A program made the translations under genes and the position numbers. Under the pieces are notes generated by a model. It did not search any database. It had not been told where the DNA came from and was given only the letters and a program-made list of their open reading frames with translations. From Anaerolineales bacterium (lineage in GTDB: Bacteria; Chloroflexota; Anaerolineae; Anaerolineales; Villigracilaceae): a DNA stretch of 9,057 nucleotides. The stretch covers positions 1 through 9,057 of the forward strand of contig JANWWB010000101.1 of assembly GCA_025056515.1 (NCBI GenBank), given 5' to 3'. Shown piece after piece: positions 4,924 to 9,057 of this stretch (the first letter of the stretch is position 1; every line of letters begins with the position of its first letter).

Positions 4924-7632
4924 CTATTCGTTCAGCTGTGCTTTCAACTTCTCGGCGCTTTCACGGTAAGCGGCTAATTTTTCGCGTTCCTTTTGAACCA
5001 CTGGTGGTGGAGCTTTTCTGGCAAAGTCGCTTGCTAAGAGTTTTTCTAAACGGGCGATATGAGCCTCCACTTCGGCTAATTCTTTCGAGAGGCGAGCGCG
5101 CTCGGCCTCCAGGTCAGCCATACCGGCAAGGGGAAGGTAGATTTCCACCGGCCCGATAACCAACGCTATCGCTTGCTCCGGTTTTCGCTCAAACGCAGAG
5201 CGAATCTCAACCTCGGCTAAGTTCAGACCAGACAGCGCAGCAATCACAGCAGCCTGTTCCTGAAGCAGAAGGGTCTTGGCGCCTCCGGCCATCAACGCCG
5301 GAATGCGCTTTGTCGGGGGAACTTTTTTCTCGGCGCGCAGGTTGCGGATGGAACGAACAATCTCTTGCAGCAGAGAGAAATCGGCTACTTTGCCTTCTTC
5401 CCAGCCTTCGGGGTCGCGCGGCTTTGGCCAGGGAGCAATGATGAGCGCTTCGGGCCAATCCTTAGCAAGGTAGGAGATAGGGGATAAAAGGGTAGCTCGG
5501 CGCAGGTGTCCCCAGAGTTCTTCGGTTACGAAGGGAGTAAAAGGATGTAACAAACGCAGACAGATGTCCAAAACGCGCACCAAAGTTTCGGCCGTCTGAC
5601 GTTGGGTCTTCTCGTCTTGCAGTTGGAGTTTTGCAATTTCCACATACCAATCGGCAAATTCGCCCCAGAAGAACTCGTAGATTTGCCGCCCAGCCTCGCC
5701 GAATTGATAGGTCTGAAACAAGCGCTCGACATCTCGAACGAGCTGCTGCAGACGCGCCCAAATCCACGAATCGGCCAGGGTCCAGCGAGTGTCAGAGCGC
5801 TGATCGCTGACCGAACCACCATCGCCGAGCGTTGCCAAGGACGAAATGACAAACCGGCCGGCATTCCAAATCTTATTGGCAAAATTACGATTAGCCTCTA
5901 CTTTCTTGAGGCTCAAGTTGATGTCATTTCCCGGTGAAGAACCGACGAGCAGGGTGAACCGCAGCGCATCTGTGCCGTATTGCTCGATAATCGGCAAGGG
6001 ATCGAGCACATTCCCAAAAGATTTGCTCATCTTACGTCCGTGTTCGTCGCGGACTAGACCATGCAGATAAACGGTATGGAAAGGAACCTCGCCTGTGAAC
6101 TCTAAGCCCAACATAATCATACGCGCTACCCAGAAGAACAGGATATCATAGCCGGTTTCCATGACGGAGGTTGGGTAAAAGTAGCGCAAGTCAGGGGTCG
6201 AGTCGGGCCAGCCGAGGGTCGAGAAGGGCCATAGGCCAGAGGAGAACCAGGTATCGAGCACATCTGGGTCCTGGCGGATGTTTTTCCCGCCGCAGTGTGC
6301 GCACAAGAGGGGATCGGTGCGGGCGCAGATTTCTCCGCCACAATCGTCACAATACCAAACGGGAATGCGGTGTCCCCACCACAGTTGGCGGCTGATACAC
6401 CAGTCCTTGATATTCTCTAACCAATTGAAATAGACCTTCTCAAAGCGCTCTGGGATGATGCGGATACGCCCGGTGCGGACGGCCTCCAGCGCGGCCTTTG
6501 CCAGTGGCTCGATGCGGACGAACCACTGTTCAGAAATCATCGGCTCGATGATTTCGCCGCCGCGCTGGGAACGCGGGACATTCAGGATGTATGGCTCCTC
6601 CTTGAGAACCAGGCCGGCAGCGCGCATGTCCTCCCAAAGTTTCTTGCGGCAGACGAAACGGTCCAGCCCAGCATACGGCCCACCGGCTTGGGTGACCTTA
6701 GCCTCGCGGTCGAGAATAGAGATGATCGGCAAGCCATGGCGTTGGCCGATTTCGTAGTCGTTTGGGTCATGACCGGGTGTGATTTTGAGTGCGCCGGTGC
6801 CGAACTCGCGGTCGACATATGAATCAGCAATAACTGGAATCGCTCGCCCTAAGATAGGGACACGTACCTTGCGGCCAATGTACTTCTGGTAACGCGGGTC
6901 GTCAGGGTGAACAGCAACAGCTGTGTCGCCAAGAATGGTTTCTGGGCGGGTAGTAGCGACCGGGATATACTCTCCACTGTCATCGGCCAGCATGTACTTG
7001 AAGTAGTAGAGTTTCCCCTCTTCTTCAGAATACTCCACCTCCAAATCGGAAACAGCCGTCTTGAGACCAGGCGACCAATTCACCAACCGCAAGCCGCGAT
7101 AGATAAGCCCCTTCTCGTAAAGGCGGACAAACGCTTCGCGTACAGCTCGACTCAGACCTTCATCGAGGGTAAAGCGTTCGCGCGTCCAGTCGCAGGAAGC
7201 GCCTAGGCGGCGGATTTGGGTGGTGATGATCCCACCATACTTGGCCTTCCACGCCCACATTCGCTCCAAAAAAGCCTCGCGGCCGATTTGCTCGCGCGTC
7301 AGTCCCTCTTTGGCAAGTGCTTTTTCCACCTGTAACTGAGTGGCAATACCGGCATGGTCAGTGCCTGGCACCCACAGGGTTGGCTCACCCTTCATGCGGT
7401 GGTAGCGAATCATCAAGTCTTCCATTGCCACGAACATCGCATGTCCTAGGTGCAGTTCACCGGTCACATTTGGCGGCGGGATCGAGATGACAAAGGGTTT
7501 CTTGGATGGATCAAAGTCCGGTTTGCGCGGGTCATTCGAGGGCTGGAAGTAGCCGCTCTTCTCCCACATGTGATAGATGCGTGGCTCGGTGGATTTGAAG
7601 TCGTAAGCTTTAGGAAGGTCGTAAGTTGTCAT
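4924..7632 (-). CDS. valS: Valyl-tRNA synthetase
   Basis: A 902-residue class I aminoacyl-tRNA synthetase that charges tRNA-Val with valine. The Rossmann signature is HLGH (61-64, in PPPNVTGELHLGHAM) and KMSKS is at 534-538, both intact. The CP1 editing domain lies roughly at 190-340, with TTRPETILGDTAVAVHPDD and GTGALKITPGHDPNDYEIG. A zinc-ribbon-like CXXC-X12-CXXC motif uses Cys428, 431, 444 and 447. An anticodon-binding domain (about 610-770) is followed by the C-terminal coiled-coil arm typical of ValRS (about 835-902, with LEAERARLSKELAEVEAHIARLEKLL). Length is normal for the family. GAGGA at 7638-7642 is the ribosome site, 5 nt before the ATG. Expression is controlled by the T-box leader, so uncharged tRNA-Val should switch it on. 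Confidence 0.99.
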   Translation of the reverse strand: MTTYDLPKAYDFKSTEPRIYHMWEKSGYFQPSNDPRKPDFDPSKKPFVISIPPPNVTGELHLGHAMFVAMEDLMIRYHRMKGEPTLWVPGTDHAGIATQLQVEKALAKEGLTREQIGREAFLERMWAWKAKYGGIITTQIRRLGASCDWTRERFTLDEGLSRAVREAFVRLYEKGLIYRGLRLVNWSPGLKTAVSDLEVEYSEEEGKLYYFKYMLADDSGEYIPVATTRPETILGDTAVAVHPDDPRYQKYIGRKVRVPILGRAIPVIADSYVDREFGTGALKITPGHDPNDYEIGQRHGLPIISILDREAKVTQAGGPYAGLDRFVCRKKLWEDMRAAGLVLKEEPYILNVPRSQRGGEIIEPMISEQWFVRIEPLAKAALEAVRTGRIRIIPERFEKVYFNWLENIKDWCISRQLWWGHRIPVWYCDDCGGEICARTDPLLCAHCGGKNIRQDPDVLDTWFSSGLWPFSTLGWPDSTPDLRYFYPTSVMETGYDILFFWVARMIMLGLEFTGEVPFHTVYLHGLVRDEHGRKMSKSFGNVLDPLPIIEQYGTDALRFTLLVGSSPGNDINLSLKKVEANRNFANKIWNAGRFVISSLATLGDGGSVSDQRSDTRWTLADSWIWARLQQLVRDVERLFQTYQFGEAGRQIYEFFWGEFADWYVEIAKLQLQDEKTQRQTAETLVRVLDICLRLLHPFTPFVTEELWGHLRRATLLSPISYLAKDWPEALIIAPWPKPRDPEGWEEGKVADFSLLQEIVRSIRNLRAEKKVPPTKRIPALMAGGAKTLLLQEQAAVIAALSGLNLAEVEIRSAFERKPEQAIALVIGPVEIYLPLAGMADLEAERARLSKELAEVEAHIARLEKLLASDFARKAPPPVVQKEREKLAAYRESAEKLKAQLNE

Positions 7633-7701
7633 AGCATTCCTCGGTTTCGTCTGATAGTCTCTGAGTCGCAGTAACTATAGAGAGATCGATATGAATTCAA
7701 C

Positions 7702-7734
7702 AAAAAAACGCCTCGTCCGATTGAGGACGAAGCG
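7702..7734 (-). terminator. T-box intrinsic terminator of valS
   Basis: Read leftward, CGCTTCGTCC (7734-7725) pairs with GGACGAGGCG (7718-7709) in a 10-bp stem with one G-U pair and a 6-nt loop, followed directly by seven T residues (7708-7702). It overlaps the 3' half of the antiterminator (7720-7733), so the two structures exclude each other. It lies 70 nt before the valS start. Confidence 0.93.
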
Positions 7735-7986
7735 CACGCTCCGCGGTACCACCTCAATTCCTCTTTTCACCCTTCGTATTCCTACCAAGTCTTCATGGTG
7801 AAAAAAGGCCCTCTTCAGCCGGCTGACACCGGCCTGCGCGCTAACGGGCGCACCCGTGACGTTCTACTTGCCTAAGGCTTTCTTCGTCAATTTCTCCAGG
7901 CGACTTCAGTCCTGCGTTCCTGCGGAGACTTCCACCTATGCTCTCCTTCTCTATCAGGTCGGTTTGGACTTACTCCTCCTGGAACA
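7702..7986 (-). promoter_or_regulatory. T-box riboswitch, valine-specific (tRNA-Val sensing), valS leader
   Basis: All core parts can be traced. The Stem I base is TCCAGG (7983-7978) with CCTGGA (7900-7895); the next helix is AGTCC (7970-7966) with GGACT (7912-7908). Between them is the specifier loop, with AGGAGTA on the 5' side and GAAGTCG on the 3' side. The codon after GAA is GUC (7904-7902), a valine codon. The antiterminator is ATTGAGG (7758-7752) with CCTCAAT (7726-7720), the 7-nt bulge TGGTACC (7751-7745), and GCGGAGC (7744-7738) with GCTTCGT (7733-7727) closed by GTGC. The bulge UGGU complements a tRNA 3' end ACCA. Uncharged tRNA-Val should stabilise the antiterminator; charged tRNA lets the terminator at 7702-7734 form. 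Confidence 0.97.
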
Positions 7987-7992
7987 AGACGG

Positions 7993-8021
7993 ATTATACG
8001 CGCAGGCAGGAGGGGAGTCAA
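7993..8021 (-). promoter_or_regulatory. sigma70-type promoter of the valS T-box transcript
   Basis: Read leftward, TTGACT (8021-8016) and a perfect TATAAT (7998-7993) are separated by exactly 17 bp. Transcription would start near 7986, just before the first Stem I helix of the T-box, which independently supports this placement. Confidence 0.88.
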
Positions 8022-8082
8022 GGTCGCTTCCTTTTTCAGGGGCTTACTTTGTTCTAAGAAGCCATATCATTTGAGCACACAT

Positions 8083-8658
8083 TTATCTCTTGTGGACATG
8101 ATACATGGTCAAAAGGGGCGTCCAAAGGCGTCGCCAAATCTCCAAACCGAGCAAGTGCAGATGAGACTCCATCGCCCGTAGACCGAAATCGCTCTGCGGA
8201 TGTTCCCAGCGGAACACGGCATCAAATAGGCGCAGGTCTACACCACGCGGTTCCTCGAGGAAGAGCCTCCCGCCAGGACGCAACAAGCGGCTGATCTCGT
8301 TTAGAGCTGACCGCCAATCCAGAATGTGATGAAGCACGCCGAAGATAACCACCACGTCAAACGAGGCATCTGCCAGGTGGGATAAGTTGGTTGCGTCACG
8401 CACCTCGAAACGGTAATCAGGATATTTCTGCCGCGCCAGTTCGATTTGCTCCGGCATAAGGTCTATGCCGAGATAGCTGCGCGGCCCTAGCCGATGGAGC
8501 AAGAATGCCCCATAGCCGGAGCCACAACCAACTTCAAGTACATCCTTGCCCTTCACATCCAGCCCTAGGTAGCGAAACAGTGGTAGTTCCACCATTCGCT
8601 GTCCCCAACGTCGCCAGGATGATTGCATAGCGCGAAATTCAACCGAGGAAAGTTTCAT
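8083..8658 (-). CDS. Class I SAM-dependent methyltransferase (Methyltransf_11-like)
   Basis: A 191-residue soluble protein with the Rossmann-like SAM-binding fold. Motif I is VLEVGCGSGYG (40-50). The acidic residue closing strand 2 is Asp66 in YLGIDLMPEQIELA. A motif II/III region follows (FEVRDATNL, then FDVVVIFGVLHHI at 100-112), and LLRPGGRLFLEEP (125-137) is the post-motif typical of the family. The substrate cannot be told; the divergent C-terminal 55 residues carry specificity, and family members act on small molecules, lipids or quinones. The ribosome site is weak (TTGAGATG, about 10 nt upstream). The stop of the preceding leftward gene is only 24 bp upstream, so the two are probably co-transcribed. 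The downstream valS has its own promoter. Confidence 0.9.
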   Translation of the reverse strand: MKLSSVEFRAMQSSWRRWGQRMVELPLFRYLGLDVKGKDVLEVGCGSGYGAFLLHRLGPRSYLGIDLMPEQIELARQKYPDYRFEVRDATNLSHLADASFDVVVIFGVLHHILDWRSALNEISRLLRPGGRLFLEEPRGVDLRLFDAVFRWEHPQSDFGLRAMESHLHLLGLEIWRRLWTPLLTMYHVHKR

Positions 8659-8682
8659 GAGCGCATCTCAATAAATTTGTTG

Positions 8683-9057
8683 TTAGAGAATTATACCGAT
8701 AGCTACAAGGACTTTCCCTGCCGTGTTAGGAGTTAGCAAAGCCGATACGGAGATCCGCTGGGGATTGGAGGGAGCAGTGTTGCGCCAGTTGCGGCTGGAG
8801 GCCGAGCCTGAGCCAAAAGCCAGCGCCGGCGCTGAGACCAGGCCGGGGTCAGAGAGGGGGGAGGCGATGATGAAGTGGGAGGCGTTGTTGTCGTCGCTGT
8901 CGTAGGAGGAGGCTGGGGCCGGGATGAGGTTGGTCAGGCTTTTGAAGGAGTAGAAGGAGGTGTCTTTGAGTTTGATCCAGGGGCCTGGGATGGGTGTTGG
9001 CGAGGGGGTGGCGGTTGGGAAGATGGGCGGAGGCTGGCTGCCGGTTGGGTTGGGGGT
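8683..9057 (-). CDS. C-terminal part of a secreted or surface protein with a Pro/Thr/Ser linker (partial)
   Basis: Leftward from the window edge a frame stays open for 124 codons to a TAA at 8685-8683; the start is beyond the right edge. The visible N-terminal part is a low-complexity linker (PPPIFPTATPSPTPIPGPW). It is followed by a compact domain with WIKLKDTSFYSFKSLTNLIP, SSYDSDDNNASHFIIASPLS and PGLVSAPALAFGSGSASS. Such PT-rich linkers join exported domains to cell-surface anchors in Chloroflexota. The short DSDDNN segment might bind a metal. I do not recognise a named family. The C-terminal residues after NWRN look less conserved in style and may reflect truncation. It is followed by the methyltransferase gene after 24 bp. 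Forward-strand frames here lack coding character. Confidence 0.7.
   Translation of the reverse strand, partial: TPNPTGSQPPPIFPTATPSPTPIPGPWIKLKDTSFYSFKSLTNLIPAPASSYDSDDNNASHFIIASPLSDPGLVSAPALAFGSGSASSRNWRNTAPSNPQRISVSALLTPNTAGKVLVAIGIIL

Noticed and set aside
7856..8074. Rightward 72-codon frame opposite the T-box
   Set aside because: It is antisense to the T-box leader and its promoter, whose base pairing fully explains the sequence.
7690..8082. Uncharacterised riboswitch upstream of valS
   Set aside because: The specifier loop, UGGUACC bulge and mutually exclusive terminator identify it as a T-box, a known class.
8090..8098. DnaA-box-like TTGTGGACA
   Set aside because: A single imperfect match to the reverse of TTATCCACA, at the end of the methyltransferase gene with no cluster nearby; not evidence of an origin.
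8690..8695. TATAAT on the leftward strand upstream of the methyltransferase gene
   Set aside because: No acceptable -35 element at 16-18 bp, and it lies inside the end of the preceding coding frame; co-transcription is simpler.
8723..8905. Rightward 60-codon frame near the right edge
   Set aside because: Antisense to the leftward surface-protein frame, which has far better protein character; this is its shadow.

Overview
This window looks like bacterial chromosome of moderate GC content, most likely from Chloroflexota (Anaerolineae-like). The lineage is an inference. It rests on a T-box-controlled valyl-tRNA synthetase (T-boxes occur in Firmicutes, Chloroflexota and a few other phyla), a secreted protein with a Pro/Thr/Ser linker (PTATPSPTPIPGPW) of a kind common in Anaerolineae, an orphan cytoplasmic GAF histidine kinase, and genes that appear to lack Shine-Dalgarno sequences. 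No mobile element, CRISPR array, rRNA or tRNA was seen.

Left part (1-2090). The first 51 bases hold the N-terminal start of a leftward gene that leaves the window. After a 244-bp divergent intergenic region comes a tight rightward operon. It encodes a short GntR/YtrA-type repressor, a small DUF3887-like lipoprotein overlapping it by ATGA, and a slipin (stomatin/SPFH) membrane protein. A 14-bp sequence repeated in tandem in the promoter is a good candidate for the autoregulatory operator. YtrA-type regulators usually sit with ABC transporters; here the partners are a lipoprotein and a slipin.

Middle (2091-4920). An SdpI-family membrane protein (DUF1648 plus SdpI domain) is bracketed by two copies of the 14-bp palindrome GTTTCACGTGAAAC, the core of the bacterial chromosome-partition site parS. 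The second copy sits in a perfect 32-bp palindrome. A 634-bp gap follows, with some dyad structure but no convincing gene. Next is a soluble GAF-HisKA-HATPase sensor kinase that appears to be transcribed as a leaderless mRNA. A strong hairpin separates it from the convergent valS.

Right part (4924-9057, all leftward). valS encodes a full-length valyl-tRNA synthetase. Its leader is a complete T-box riboswitch: a sigma70-type promoter, a Stem I with specifier codon GUC, an antiterminator with a UGGUACC bulge, and a competing terminator with a U7 tract. Upstream lie a class I SAM-dependent methyltransferase and the C-terminal 124 residues of a secreted or surface protein cut by the right edge.

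The best-supported regulatory system is the valine T-box. The most unusual observation is the pair of parS-like sites 820 bp apart around the sdpI-like gene, which suggests the window lies in the origin-proximal ParB-loading region.
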